NCBI RefSeq assembly: GCF_001646785.1
Contig: NZ_LRRH01000016.1
Coordinates: forward strand, 58,969-122,968
Direction of reading: 5' to 3'
Length of the DNA stretch: 64,000 nt
DNA from: Rhodococcus phenolicus
GTDB lineage: Bacteria > Actinomycetota > Actinomycetes > Mycobacteriales > Mycobacteriaceae
The position numbers and the translations under genes were made by a program. Positions 7,501 to 16,482 of this stretch are shown one piece after another. The notes beneath the pieces were generated by a model, which had not been told where the DNA came from, ran no database searches, and saw only the letters and a list, made by a program, of their open reading frames with translations. How positions within the stretch are numbered: the stretch's first letter is position 1; the number at the start of each line of letters is the position of its first letter.

Positions 7501-8265
7501 ATGACGAGCATGTGGGGCGCACCGTTGCGCACGAGGTGGCGTGGTTCCCGTCGGCGGGATTCCGATCAGGCGAAGTTCCTGACCGTCGACTCGCTGCGGT
7601 GGGTGCTGGCCAACAAGGCCTACACACCCTGGTACCTGGTGCGGTACTACCGGCTCGCGAAGTTCAAACTCGCGAACCCGCACGTGATCCTGCGCGGCAT
7701 GGTCTTCCTCGGCAAGAACGTCGAGATCCACTCGACCCCGGAACTTTCCCGGCTCGAGATCGGCAAGTGGGTCCACATCGGCGACGGCAACGCCATCCGC
7801 TGTCACGAGGGATCGCTGCGCATCGGCGACAAGGTCGTCTTCGGCAAGGACAACGTCGTCAACACCTACCTCGACATCGAGATCGGTGCGTCCACGCTCG
7901 TCGCGGACTGGTGCTACATCTGCGATTTCGACCACCGCACCGAGGACGTGACCTACCCGATCAAGGACCAGGGCATCGTCAAGAGCCCCGTCCGGATCGG
8001 CCCCGACACGTGGATCGCCGCGAAGGTCACCGTCCTGCGCGGTACCCGCGTCGGTCGCGGTTGCGTGCTCGGAGCGCACGCCGTGGTCAAGGGCGACATC
8101 CCGGACTTCAGCATCGCCGTGGGTTCCCCGGCCAGGGCCGTGAAGAACCGCAGGGCCGACTGGGAGGCGGGTGCCGCGCAGCGCGCCGAATACATCGCCG
8201 CCCTCGAGGACATCGCCCGCAAGAAGGCGGGGGACCTGCCGGAAGGCGCCGACGCCGGTTCCTGA
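7501..8265 (+). CDS. Left-handed beta-helix acyltransferase (Rv3034c-like)
   Basis: This 254-residue protein contains hexapeptide repeats from about residue 60 to 215 (LEIGKWVHIGDGN, LRIGDKVVFGKDNVVN, VRIGPDTWIAAKVTVLRGTRVGRGCVLGAHAVVKGDIP), the fold of trimeric LacA/CatB-type acetyltransferases. The conserved catalytic-type His lies in CDFDHRTEDV. The mycobacterial counterpart sits beside the methylglucose lipopolysaccharide genes and has been proposed to acylate that polymer. Here the glucosyltransferase, GH57 and methyltransferase genes lie just beyond an amidase, so the same role is a reasonable inference. The acyl donor and acceptor cannot be deduced. Confidence 0.85.
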   Translation: MTSMWGAPLRTRWRGSRRRDSDQAKFLTVDSLRWVLANKAYTPWYLVRYYRLAKFKLANPHVILRGMVFLGKNVEIHSTPELSRLEIGKWVHIGDGNAIRCHEGSLRIGDKVVFGKDNVVNTYLDIEIGASTLVADWCYICDFDHRTEDVTYPIKDQGIVKSPVRIGPDTWIAAKVTVLRGTRVGRGCVLGAHAVVKGDIPDFSIAVGSPARAVKNRRADWEAGAAQRAEYIAALEDIARKKAGDLPEGADAGS

Positions 8266-8305
8266 TCCGGGATTCGCCGTCGACGAGCACGAGGGGAGTT
8301 GCGCG

Positions 8306-9793
8306 ATGGAGTATTCCGACTACCGCGGTCACGACGCGGTCGGGCTGGCCGAGCTCGTCGCCAGCGGGCAGGTCGGCGCCGAAGAACTGCTGGACACCGC
8401 GATCGCGCGTCTGGACGCGGTCGATCCGGTACTGAATGCGGTGGTGTACCGCCTCGACGAGCGGGCCCGCACCCGCGCGCGGGGTTCGCTCACCGGTCCC
8501 TTCGCCGGCGTGCCGTTCCTGGTGAAGGACCTCGCGCAGGACGTCGTGGGCACCCCGACCGGGAGCGGCAGCCGCGCCCTGGCAGCGCTCCCGGCCGCGC
8601 GCAACGCGCTCGTCGTCGACCGCTGGCTCGACGCCGGGCTGGTCGTGTTCGGGAAGACGAACACCCCGGAGTTCGGGGCCAAGAACATCACCGAGCCCGA
8701 GGCGAACGGGCCGACGCGCAACCCGTGGAACCCGGCGCACACCCCGGGCGGGTCGTCGGGTGGCTCGGCCGCCGCGGTCGCGGCGGGGGTGGTGCCCGCT
8801 GCCGGAGCGAACGACGGCGGCGGATCCATCCGGATTCCCGCGGCCTGCTGCGGACTCGTCGGACTCAAACCGGGACGCGGTGTGGTACCGAACGGCCCGG
8901 CCATCGGCGAACCCCTGCACGGGGCGGTGTCCAACGGTGTCGTCACCCGGACGGTTCGGGATGCGGCCGCGATGCTCGACGTCGTCGCCGGTGCCGACCC
9001 GAGCGGTCCGTACCTCGGTGCCCGCGCCGAGGAGTCGTACGCGGCGATCGCGGGCCGGCCGCCGCGGCAACTGCGCATCGGTTACGCGACCGCGTCGCCG
9101 CTGGGCACCCCCGTCGACCGGGAAGCGGTCACCGCCGTCGACGACGCGGTCGCGTTGCTCGACGAACTCGGGCACCACGTCGAACCCGCCGAGACGGGAA
9201 TCGACGAGCGGCGCCTCGCCACGGACTTCCTGACCATGTGGTTCGCCTCGCTCGCCCAGGAGGTCGACGACGCCCGGCGCCGGACAGGGTGCGGACCGGA
9301 GGGTTTCGAACTCGACACCCGGGTTCTCGCGGCCGTCGGGCGCTCGGTGCCGGCACCGGATTATCTTGCGGCACTGGAACGGTGGAACGGGTACACCCGG
9401 GGGCTGGTGGCGTTCCACGAACGCTACGACCTGTTGCTCACGCCGACGTTGGCGTCGCCACCGGTACGGGTCGGCGAACTGACCACGCCGCCGCTGATCC
9501 GGGTGCTCAGCCGGTTGATCGTCGCGGGCAGGCTCGGCCGTCTCGCGCGTCTCGGTGGCCTCCTGGACTCGATCGTCGACGACAATCTGGGCCGCACGCC
9601 CTACACGCAATTGGCGAACATCACCGGGCGGCCGGCGATCTCGGTGCCGTTGTACCGGACCGCCGCCGGGCTGCCGCTCGGCGTCCAGTTCGTCGCCCCG
9701 CTCGGCGGGGAGGGCCTGCTGCTTGCGCTCGCGGCGCAACTGGAGCAGGCGCGGCCGTGGGCGCACCTGCAGCCGTCACTCGCATCGGACTGA
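8306..9793 (+). CDS. Amidase signature family enzyme
   Basis: This 495-residue amidase has the Ser-cis-Ser-Lys triad: Lys in VPFLVKDLAQDV (about residue 75), the cis-Ser region TPGGSSGGSAAAVAAG and the nucleophile region NDGGGSIRIPAACCGLVGLKPGRG. Family members hydrolyse amides, nitrile-derived amides or aryl acylamides; the substrate is unknown. GAGGGGAG stands six bases before ATG 8306. It is much shorter in its C-terminal region than GatA-specific domains and is not next to gatB or gatC, so it is not the GatA subunit (that gene is at 24694). It interrupts the otherwise conserved order of polysaccharide genes. Confidence 0.9.
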   Translation: MEYSDYRGHDAVGLAELVASGQVGAEELLDTAIARLDAVDPVLNAVVYRLDERARTRARGSLTGPFAGVPFLVKDLAQDVVGTPTGSGSRALAALPAARNALVVDRWLDAGLVVFGKTNTPEFGAKNITEPEANGPTRNPWNPAHTPGGSSGGSAAAVAAGVVPAAGANDGGGSIRIPAACCGLVGLKPGRGVVPNGPAIGEPLHGAVSNGVVTRTVRDAAAMLDVVAGADPSGPYLGARAEESYAAIAGRPPRQLRIGYATASPLGTPVDREAVTAVDDAVALLDELGHHVEPAETGIDERRLATDFLTMWFASLAQEVDDARRRTGCGPEGFELDTRVLAAVGRSVPAPDYLAALERWNGYTRGLVAFHERYDLLLTPTLASPPVRVGELTTPPLIRVLSRLIVAGRLGRLARLGGLLDSIVDDNLGRTPYTQLANITGRPAISVPLYRTAAGLPLGVQFVAPLGGEGLLLALAAQLEQARPWAHLQPSLASD

Positions 9794-9800
9794 CTGCCCC

Positions 9801-9842
9801 CGTGCGTGTTTCCGGTAGCACCCGCTACCGGAAACACGCACG
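9801..9842. terminator. 42-base perfect stem-loop between convergent genes (copy 1 of a repeated element)
   Basis: A 19-bp perfect stem (left arm 9801-9819, right arm 9824-9842) closes a 4-base loop. It lies between the amidase stop and the converging glycosyltransferase stop, the position of a bidirectional terminator, but lacks a T-run. The loop-proximal TTCCGGTAGC/GCTACCGGAA arms recur in the element at 45389-45430. Confidence 0.75.
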
Positions 9843-9867
9843 AGACGGAAACGTGCAGGGGACGTGA

Positions 9868-11115
9868 TCAGCCGCGGTCGGGAAGCGGACGTTGCGGGAT
9901 CTGCGGGCGCGCCAGCGGATGACGGACCCGGCGTTTTGCGCCCGAGTACACCTGAGCGGTCTCCTCGGCGACCTGCCGCCAGTCGAAGTCGTCGGTGAGC
10001 CGCGCCCGGGCCGCGCGGGCACGATCCTGCGCGGCGTCCGGTTCGTCGAGCAGTTCCCGTACCGCGGAGACGAGCCCGGCCACGTCGCCCGGCTGGAACG
10101 ACAGGCCGGTGACACCGTCGACGACGGCCTCGCCGAGCCCGCCGGCGGTGGAGGTGACGAGCGGTGTGCCGGCAGCGGCGGCCTCGAGCGCGATGATCCC
10201 GAACGGTTCGTAGCGGCTCGGCAGCACGATCGCGTCGGCGCCGTGCAGCCAGCCGAGCAGTTCGGTGTGGTCGAGGTTGCCGAGGAACGTCACCGACCGT
10301 GCGACCCGGTGGACGCGCGCCTGCTCGCGCAGCCATTCGAACTGGGTGCCCTCACCGGCGACGACGAGCGTCGTGCCCGGATGCGACCGCCGGATCTTCG
10401 GTAGTGCCGCGATCGCGTCCTGCACCCCCTTCTCGTATTCGAGTCGCCCGACGAACAACAGCCGGGCCGGGCCGGTGCGCGGCTCGCGGTCGCGATACGA
10501 CCAGGTGGTGACGTCGATGCCGTTGCGGATCACCGAGATCGACGGCAGGTCCGGCCCGTACAGCTCGGCGACCTCGTCGCGCATCGACGCCGAACACGTG
10601 ATGAGCCAATCCGATTCGTTCGCGAGCCACCACTCCACCGAGTGCACCTGACGGTTCATCTTCCCGGACAGCCAGCCGCTGTGCCGGCCCGCTTCGGTGG
10701 CGTGCAGGGTGGACACGAGCGGCACGTCGAAGTATTCGGCGAGCGCGATCGCGGGGTGTGCGACCAGCCAGTCGTGCGCGTGCACGACGTCGGGGGTCCA
10801 GCCGTCACCGATGCCGCCCTTGCTCAGGCCGACCCCGGCGCGCACCATCGCGTGGCCCATCGCCAGCGTCCAGCCGAGCATGTCCTCACCGAAGTCGAAG
10901 TGCGGCGGATCCTCGGCGACCGCGACCACCAGAACGCCCTCGGCGATGTGTGTGACGGTGGGGTGGCTGGACGGGTCGGTTCCCGTCGGGCGCCGGGACA
11001 GCACGACGACCTCGTGGCCCGCCGCGGCGAGTTCGGTGGCCAGATGGTGCACGTGGCGACCGAGTCCGCCGACGACGACCGGCGGGTACTCCCACGAGAC
11101 GATGAGAACTCTCAT
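9868..11115 (-). CDS. GT4-family glycosyltransferase, alpha-glucan type (Rv3032-like)
   Basis: A 415-residue GT-B enzyme. The N-terminal domain starts MRVLIVSWEYPPVVVGGLGRH, the donor-binding half carries RLLFVGRLEYEKGVQDAI, and the E-x7-E motif is in SRYEPFGIIALEAAAAGTPLV. The mycobacterial orthologue is an alpha-1,4-glucosyltransferase that elongates methylglucose lipopolysaccharide and contributes to glycogen. The ATG overlaps the GH57 stop as ATGA, giving a three-gene leftward operon (methyltransferase, GH57, this gene). It ends 26 bases before a strong stem-loop shared with the converging amidase. Confidence 0.88.
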   Translation of the reverse strand: MRVLIVSWEYPPVVVGGLGRHVHHLATELAAAGHEVVVLSRRPTGTDPSSHPTVTHIAEGVLVVAVAEDPPHFDFGEDMLGWTLAMGHAMVRAGVGLSKGGIGDGWTPDVVHAHDWLVAHPAIALAEYFDVPLVSTLHATEAGRHSGWLSGKMNRQVHSVEWWLANESDWLITCSASMRDEVAELYGPDLPSISVIRNGIDVTTWSYRDREPRTGPARLLFVGRLEYEKGVQDAIAALPKIRRSHPGTTLVVAGEGTQFEWLREQARVHRVARSVTFLGNLDHTELLGWLHGADAIVLPSRYEPFGIIALEAAAAGTPLVTSTAGGLGEAVVDGVTGLSFQPGDVAGLVSAVRELLDEPDAAQDRARAARARLTDDFDWRQVAEETAQVYSGAKRRVRHPLARPQIPQRPLPDRG

Positions 11116-12683
11116 GTCGGCTCTCCGTTCGGCAGTCGGCGTGCGTCGAGTGCGGGGAACAGGTTGTCGGCGCGGTTCCAGCCGTCGGCGAGGCGCGCGG
11201 CCGCGTCGTGGCGGCCCGACGCGACCGCGTCGGCGATCTCGCGCAGCGCGTGCGCGTGCTTGTGCGCGCGGTCGCGCGCGTATCCGGCGGCGGTGTCCTT
11301 GCTGACCATGAAGGCCCAGTCGCTCGAGACCGCCATCAGCGCCTCGCGGAGCATCTGGTCGTGGACGCGGTTGCGCAGCGCGGGCAGACCGGGTGCCGCG
11401 GTGGCGCGGTCCTTGTCGAGGGTGTCGAGAGCGGTGCGCACGACCTCGTCGTTGAGCCGGACGAGGTCCTGGACCTGCTCACCGGCCCACACCCGCCAGT
11501 CCTTGCCGGACCCCCACGACGAATCGGGAAGCTCGACCGGCGTGCCGACGTAGCCGCGGTCGCGGGCGTCGGCGAGGGTGCCGACCTCGATGCCGGCCTC
11601 GGGCAGTGCCCGCAGCAGCCGCTCCAGGAACAGCGGTCCCTCGTACCACCAGTGCCCGAACAGTTCGGTGTCGAACGCGGCGACGACGAGGGCGTCCCGG
11701 CCGATCCGCGTGGATTCGCTGCGCAGTCGCCGGCGCACGGTCTCGACGAAGTCTGCGACGTGCCTGTCGACCGTCGCGGACGCGAGATCCGGGTCGTAGG
11801 GCGCCTTTTCGTGCGACGGTACGGTCCGGCCGGTGACCCGTGCCGGTTTGAGGCCGGTGTCGTGGCAGTAGGTGTGGAAGTCCCGGTACGCGGCGTGTCC
11901 GGGGTAGCCGGATTTCGGTGACCACACGCGGTAGGAGACCTGCAGGTCGCGGCCGAACGCGACGACGTCGGAGTCCCACACGGGGCGGCCCAGCGAGGTG
12001 TCGCCGCGCAGGGCCGGACCGTCGACCATGAAGTGTTCGACGCCGGCGGCGGCGTAGCCGGATTCCATGCCGGGGGTGAAGGCGCACTCGGGACCCCAGA
12101 TGCCCCGGGGCGTGTGCTGCCAGCGGGCCCGTGCGTCGTACAGCCCTTCGGACAGCGAGAACGCGCGCAGGCGCGGGTCGAGCAGCGGCTGGAACGGGTG
12201 TGCCAGCGGACCGCCGAGAAGTTCGATCGCGTCGGCGTCGATCAACCCGCGAACGACTGCGGAACCTCCGTGGCGCCACCGGGTTTCGAACAGGTCGCGT
12301 GCGTCGGCGGCGAGGCGGTGCTCCCGCGCGCCGAGGTCGCGGTAGGACTGCTCGGCCATGCCGGCCGCTTCGTGTGCGCGCAGCTGCCAGTTGCCGAGCC
12401 AGTGGTGCATACCGGTCAGGCAGTGCGGATCGTCGAGTTGCGCCGCCAGCACGGGCGTCACCCCGAGGGTGAGCAGCCGGGTGCGGCCCTCGGCGGCGAG
12501 CCGGTGCAGTACGTCGGTGACCGGCAGATAGGTTGCGGCCCACGACTGGTAGAGCCATTCCTCGCCGACGGGCCAGCGCCCGTGGTTGGCGAGCCACGGC
12601 AGGTGTGAGTGCAGTACGAGCGCGAACATGCCCGGCTCACGTCCTGCCGTGGCACCCCCCGTCGAGTTCGCGCGGGTGGTCAC
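11112..12683 (-). CDS. GH57/DUF1957 alpha-glucan branching-type enzyme (Rv3031-like)
   Basis: A 523-residue GH57 protein. It opens with FALVLHSHLPWLANHGRWPVGE, the first conserved GH57 block; the nucleophile Glu is in GIWGPECAFTPGME and the acid/base Asp in AAFDTELFGHWWYEGP. The C-terminal part is the all-helical DUF1957 region ending VSSDWAFMVSKDTAAGYARDR. GH57 branching enzymes make alpha-1,6 branches in glucans; the mycobacterial homologue is assigned to methylglucose lipopolysaccharide. I start at GTG 12683 because it overlaps the methyltransferase stop as GTGA and gives the family length; the frame is open further upstream without supporting homology. Confidence 0.87.
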   Translation of the reverse strand: MTTRANSTGGATAGREPGMFALVLHSHLPWLANHGRWPVGEEWLYQSWAATYLPVTDVLHRLAAEGRTRLLTLGVTPVLAAQLDDPHCLTGMHHWLGNWQLRAHEAAGMAEQSYRDLGAREHRLAADARDLFETRWRHGGSAVVRGLIDADAIELLGGPLAHPFQPLLDPRLRAFSLSEGLYDARARWQHTPRGIWGPECAFTPGMESGYAAAGVEHFMVDGPALRGDTSLGRPVWDSDVVAFGRDLQVSYRVWSPKSGYPGHAAYRDFHTYCHDTGLKPARVTGRTVPSHEKAPYDPDLASATVDRHVADFVETVRRRLRSESTRIGRDALVVAAFDTELFGHWWYEGPLFLERLLRALPEAGIEVGTLADARDRGYVGTPVELPDSSWGSGKDWRVWAGEQVQDLVRLNDEVVRTALDTLDKDRATAAPGLPALRNRVHDQMLREALMAVSSDWAFMVSKDTAAGYARDRAHKHAHALREIADAVASGRHDAAARLADGWNRADNLFPALDARRLPNGEPT

Positions 12684-13459
12684 CGTGCCGGATCCTTCAC
12701 GGCGATGGCGACGAGATCGAGGCTGGCATCGATGTTCTCGGGATCGAGCGTGAAATCGGCCACGTCCACGCCCGCGACGTCGGCGGTCAGTTCGGCCGGC
12801 CACGGCTCACCCGCGAGGGCGCGTTCGATCTGCGCGTCGATGAACGAGCCGCCGTGTTTGGCGTCGAGTGCCCGCAGCGCCGGGCCGTGGTGGACACCGG
12901 TCATGAGCTCGACGCGGAAGCCCGCCTCGACGAGCAGTTCGGCCAGTTCCGCGGCGTCGAGCTCGCGCGTGTGGAACGGATTGAGGGGAGTGTCGCGGCC
13001 GGGGGAGAAGGTGATCCGGTTCGGGGTGCTCACGAGCAGTTCGCCGCCGGGGGCGAGGACGCGGTGGCATTCGCGCAGGAACCGGCCCTGATCCCACAGG
13101 TGCTCGATGACCTGGAAGTTGACCACGACCTCGACCGACGCGTCGTCGAGGGGCAGGTCGGCGAGGTTGCCCCGGCGGATGTCCACGCGTGGGTAACGGG
13201 CGCGCACGTGCGCGACGGCGCTCTCGTCGTAGTCGAGTCCGATGACGCGCTGCGCGACGTCGGCGATCATGTCGGCCCCGTAACCCTCGCCGCAGCCGGC
13301 TTCGAGGACGGTTCGTCCGGCGCACCGCGCGAGCATGTCGCGGTAGACCACCTCGTGCCGGCGGAACCAGTAGTTCTCCTCGGCGATGCCGGGGACGGTT
13401 CGCTCGCCCGTGAGGGGCAGTTGTTGCGCCTCGTCGGCGCGGACGGTGGAGTCGCTCAC
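12680..13459 (-). CDS. SAM-dependent methyltransferase (Rv3030-like)
   Basis: This class I methyltransferase is 259 residues long from GTG 13459. Motif I is VLEAGCGEGYGADMI, motif II VIGLDYDESAV, motif IV VEVVVNFQVIEHLWD and motif V FLRECHRVLAPGGELLVSTPN. A conserved lead-in LTGERTVPGIAEENYWFRRHEVVYR is shared, from memory, with mycobacterial Rv3030, the proposed methyltransferase of the methylglucose lipopolysaccharide cluster. The start is uncertain: GTG 13513 or ATG 13510 would add 17-18 unconserved residues and has an AAGGGA 11-14 bases upstream. It is the first gene of the leftward operon and is divergent from etfB. Confidence 0.82.
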   Translation of the reverse strand: MSDSTVRADEAQQLPLTGERTVPGIAEENYWFRRHEVVYRDMLARCAGRTVLEAGCGEGYGADMIADVAQRVIGLDYDESAVAHVRARYPRVDIRRGNLADLPLDDASVEVVVNFQVIEHLWDQGRFLRECHRVLAPGGELLVSTPNRITFSPGRDTPLNPFHTRELDAAELAELLVEAGFRVELMTGVHHGPALRALDAKHGGSFIDAQIERALAGEPWPAELTADVAGVDVADFTLDPENIDASLDLVAIAVKDPAR

Positions 13460-13561
13460 CGCCCCGAGAGTAGACGTACCGGTTAGTTCGCTGTTCGGGG
13501 TGGTCCACATCACAAGCGTCTCGTTCCCTTCGTGTGGTTATGGTGAACCGGATCTCTTGCC

Positions 13562-13581
13562 AAGTTACCGGTGGGTAACTT
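13562..13581. promoter_or_regulatory. Operator-like palindrome AAGTTACC-N4-GGTAACTT upstream of etfBA
   Basis: Two perfect 8-base arms, 13562-13569 and 13574-13581, flank GGTG. The site lies about 110 bases before etfB and 100 before the methyltransferase start. TTAC-N-GTAA palindromes of this size are typical of TetR-family regulators, including ones controlling fatty acid catabolism. The link to etf control is inference; no regulator gene is adjacent. Confidence 0.5.
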
Positions 13582-13690
13582 AGCGTGAGGTAATCTGACG
13601 CACACCCCGTGCGAAACACGAGTACTCGGTTCAGGCATCGCCTCGCCGAGCCGAAAAGGCAGCGATACAACAGGAGGTCGACGTAGACCC

Positions 13691-14476
13691 ATGACGAACA
13701 TCGTCGTTTTGATCAAGCAGGTCCCCGACACGTGGTCCGAGCGCAAGCTCACCGACGGCGACTACACCCTCGACCGCGAAGCTGCGGACGCCGTGCTCGA
13801 CGAGATCAACGAGCGGGCCGTCGAAGAGGCTCTGCTCATCAAGGAGCGCGACGGTGGCGAGGTCACCGTGCTCACCGCCGGTCCCGATCGCGCGACCGAT
13901 GCCATCCGCAAGGCGCTGTCCATGGGCGCCGACAAGGCCATCCACCTCAACGACCCGGCCCTCCACGGCTCCGACGCCATCCAGACGTCGTACGCCCTGG
14001 CTGCTGCTCTCGGTCAGATCGAGGGCGTCGAGCTGGTCATCGCCGGCAACGAGGCCACCGACGGCCGCGCCGGTGCCGTTCCGGCCATCATCGCCGAGTA
14101 CCTGGGCCTTCCGCACCTGACCCACCTGCGCAAGCTCACCGTCGCCGACGGCAAGGCCACCGGCGAGCGCGAGACCGACGAGGGCGTCTTCGGCCTCGAG
14201 GCCTCCCTCCCGGCCATCGTCTCGGTCACCGAGAAGATCAACGAGCCGCGCTTCCCGTCCTTCAAGGGCATCATGGCCGCGAAGAAGAAGGAAGTGCAGA
14301 CCCTCACGCTCGCCGAGATCGGTCTCGATCCCGAGATCTTCGGCGTCGCCAACGCCGGTTCCACCGTCACCGGTGTCACCCCGAAGCCCGCGCGTACCGC
14401 TGGCGAGCGCGTCACCGACGAGGGCGACGGCGGCAGCAAGATCGCCGCATACCTCGTCTCCAACAAGATCATCTGA
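13691..14476 (+). CDS. etfB: Electron transfer flavoprotein beta subunit
   Basis: A 261-residue EtfB/FixA protein. It begins MTNIVVLIKQVPDTWSERKL, and carries DGGEVTVLTAGPDRATDAIRKALSMGADKA and the AMP/FAD-binding loop VIAGNEATDGRAGAVPAIIAEYLGLP. With EtfA it forms the soluble heterodimer that takes electrons from acyl-CoA dehydrogenases and passes them to the membrane ETF dehydrogenase. CAGGAGG lies 14 bases before the ATG. The gene pair is spaced by 46 bases and is expected to be one transcript; a TTAC-type palindrome upstream suggests repression linked to lipid catabolism. Confidence 0.95.
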   Translation: MTNIVVLIKQVPDTWSERKLTDGDYTLDREAADAVLDEINERAVEEALLIKERDGGEVTVLTAGPDRATDAIRKALSMGADKAIHLNDPALHGSDAIQTSYALAAALGQIEGVELVIAGNEATDGRAGAVPAIIAEYLGLPHLTHLRKLTVADGKATGERETDEGVFGLEASLPAIVSVTEKINEPRFPSFKGIMAAKKKEVQTLTLAEIGLDPEIFGVANAGSTVTGVTPKPARTAGERVTDEGDGGSKIAAYLVSNKII

Positions 14477-14522
14477 TCCGCGCCCCGCGAACACAGCAGA
14501 CACACCAAGGGAGAAAGAAGCA

Positions 14523-15479
14523 ATGGCAGAAGTACTCGTGCTCGTCGAGCACGCCGAGGGCGCTCTGAAGAAGGTCAGCATCGAGCTCATCACCGCGGCG
14601 CGTGCGCTCGGTGAGCCCGCCGCCGTCGTCACCGGCCCCGCCGGCACCGCGGACAAGCTGCAGGACGCGCTCGCCGCGGCCGGTGCCGCCAAGGTCTACG
14701 CCGCCGAGTCCGACGACATCGACGGCTACCTGGTTACCCCGAAGGTCGACGTGCTGGCCTCCCTCGTCGAGTCCGCCGGCCCGGCCGCCGTGCTCACCGC
14801 CGCGAGCGTCGAGGGCAAGGAGGTGTCGGGCCGCCTCGCCGCGCGCATCGGCTCCGGTCTGCTCGTCGACGTCATCGACGTCAAGTCCGACGGCACCGCC
14901 GTCCACTCCATCTTCGGTGGCGCGTTCACCGTCGACGCCAAGGCCAACGGCGAGGTCCCGGTCATCTCCGTCCGCCCGGGTGCCGTCGAGGCGCAGCCGC
15001 AGGCCGGTGCCGCCGAGCGCGTCGCCGTCGAGGTTCCGGCTCAGGAGGAGTCCGCCGTCAAGATCACCTCGCGTGAGCCCGTCGTCGGCGGCGACCGCCC
15101 CGAGCTCACCGAGGCGTCGATCGTCGTCTCCGGTGGTCGCGGTGTCGGCTCGGCGGACAAGTTCTCGGTCGTCGAGGAACTCGCCGACTCGCTCGGTGCC
15201 GCAGTCGGTGCCTCGCGTGCCGCCGTCGACTCCGGCTACTACCCGGGCCAGTTCCAGGTCGGCCAGACCGGCAAGACGGTCTCGCCGCAGCTGTACGTCG
15301 CGCTCGGCATCTCCGGTGCCATCCAGCACCGCGCCGGCATGCAGACCTCGAAGACCATCGTCGCCGTCAACAAGGACGAAGAGGCCCCGATCTTCGAGAT
15401 CGCGGACTTCGGCGTCGTCGGCGACCTGTTCAACGTCGCCCCGCAGCTGACCGAAGAGGTCAAGAAGCACAAGGGCTGA
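14523..15479 (+). CDS. etfA: Electron transfer flavoprotein alpha subunit
   Basis: A 318-residue EtfA/FixB. The N-terminal half starts [19 protein letters not shown]; the FAD-binding C-terminal domain holds [62 protein letters not shown] and [23 protein letters not shown], the diagnostic ETF alpha signature. AAGGGAGAAAG precedes ATG 14523. It pairs with EtfB as the FAD-holding subunit. A 14-bp GC-rich stem-loop 32 bases after the stop ends the operon. Confidence 0.96.
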   Translation: MAEVLVLVEHAEGALKKVSIELITAARALGEPAAVVTGPAGTADKLQDALAAAGAAKVYAAESDDIDGYLVTPKVDVLASLVESAGPAAVLTAASVEGKEVSGRLAARIGSGLLVDVIDVKSDGTAVHSIFGGAFTVDAKANGEVPVISVRPGAVEAQPQAGAAERVAVEVPAQEESAVKITSREPVVGGDRPELTEASIVVSGGRGVGSADKFSVVEELADSLGAAVGASRAAVDSGYYPGQFQVGQTGKTVSPQLYVALGISGAIQHRAGMQTSKTIVAVNKDEEAPIFEIADFGVVGDLFNVAPQLTEEVKKHKG

Positions 15480-15510
15480 TCCTCGTAGCCCGGGCCCTCG
15501 TAGCCCGATC

Positions 15511-15544
15511 GCGGCCCCGCTCCGATCTCCCGGAGCGGGGCCGC
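15511..15544 (+). terminator. Stem-loop downstream of etfBA
   Basis: A perfect 14-bp stem, 15511-15524 with 15531-15544, closes a 6-base loop. There is no T-run; GC-rich hairpins of this kind act as terminators in high-GC actinobacteria. It is preceded by two near-adjacent copies of CCTCGTAGCCCG. Confidence 0.7.
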
Positions 15545-15642
15545 GGTGCATCCGGCACGCACGTGAAGGTGTTCACCGGCGGTGCATCCCGGCGTCATCG
15601 CGGTGCCGCCGGACCGCCGCACCGGTCCGATACACCTGCACC

Positions 15643-16482
15643 ATGACCACGACGTCGGTACTCGCCCGTCCCCGTCTCCATTCCGTGCCGGTGCTGTCCG
15701 GACCCCGGTACTCCCTGTTCGTTTCCTCCGATCCGGAACACCGCGAGGCCGCGCAACGCCTGCGCCGGCGGGTGTTCTCCACCGAACCCGGATTCCGGAT
15801 TCCTGCGGGCGCCGGCGATCTCGACGAGGACCGGTTCGACGAGTTCTGCGACCACGTGCTCGTCCACGACCGTCACACCGGCGCGACGGTCGGCTGCTAC
15901 CGCATGCTGCCGCCCGAGGCCGCCCGTGCCGCCGGCGGGTACTACACCGCGACCGAATTCGATCTGGCGGTGCTGGATCCGCTCGGTCTCGGCGCGGTCG
16001 AGATGGGCCGGGCCTGTGTGGACCCGGCACACCGCTCCGGCGCGGTGCTCACCCTCATGTGGGCGGGCATCCTGCGATACCTGGAATCGACCGGCCACAC
16101 ATGGGTGTTCGGCTGCGTGTCGGTCCCGATGTGCGCGCAGCCGGGCGAGATTCCCGGTGCCAACGTCCTCGCGGTCCGCGACGTGCTTCTGGAACGGCAC
16201 TCGGCGGCACCCGGTCAGCGGGTGCGCCCGCTGCGTTCGGTGCCGCCGGCCCGCCCCGCGCCCGACGGCTCCGGCCGCCCCGCCCGCGCCGTGCTGCCGC
16301 CCCTGCTGCGCGGTTATCTGCGGCTCGGAGCCCGGATCTGCGGCGAACCCGCTCACGACCCTGACTTCGGGGTCGCGGACTTCGTGGCCCTGTTGAACCT
16401 CCACGACGCCGACACGCGCTATCTTTCGCGGCTGCGCGGGGCCGCCGAGCAGGCCGACCGGGTCCCGGCGGTTCCGGCGTGA
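15643..16482 (+). CDS. OlsB-like GNAT N-acyltransferase (Rv3027c-like)
   Basis: This 279-residue protein has the Acetyltransf_5 fold of ornithine/amino-acid N-acyltransferases: [23 protein letters not shown] near residues 25-45, [27 protein letters not shown], then [28 protein letters not shown] with the family EMGR-C block, and FGCVSVPM. OlsB enzymes transfer a 3-hydroxyacyl group from acyl carrier protein to ornithine, giving lyso-ornithine lipid. The following gene overlaps by GTGA and is an OlsA/PlsC-type O-acyltransferase, which reinforces the assignment. The acceptor amino acid is unknown. An ATG at 15643 gives a normal length. Confidence 0.8.
   Translation: MTTTSVLARPRLHSVPVLSGPRYSLFVSSDPEHREAAQRLRRRVFSTEPGFRIPAGAGDLDEDRFDEFCDHVLVHDRHTGATVGCYRMLPPEAARAAGGYYTATEFDLAVLDPLGLGAVEMGRACVDPAHRSGAVLTLMWAGILRYLESTGHTWVFGCVSVPMCAQPGEIPGANVLAVRDVLLERHSAAPGQRVRPLRSVPPARPAPDGSGRPARAVLPPLLRGYLRLGARICGEPAHDPDFGVADFVALLNLHDADTRYLSRLRGAAEQADRVPAVPA

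Noticed and set aside
8306..9793. Amidase as a second GatA
   Set aside because: It lacks the GatA-specific block found in the gene at 24694 and is not near gatB or gatC.
15481..15510. Short direct repeats CCTCGTAGCCCG after etfA
   Set aside because: Two copies only, no wider distribution in the window; likely local slippage beside a terminator.
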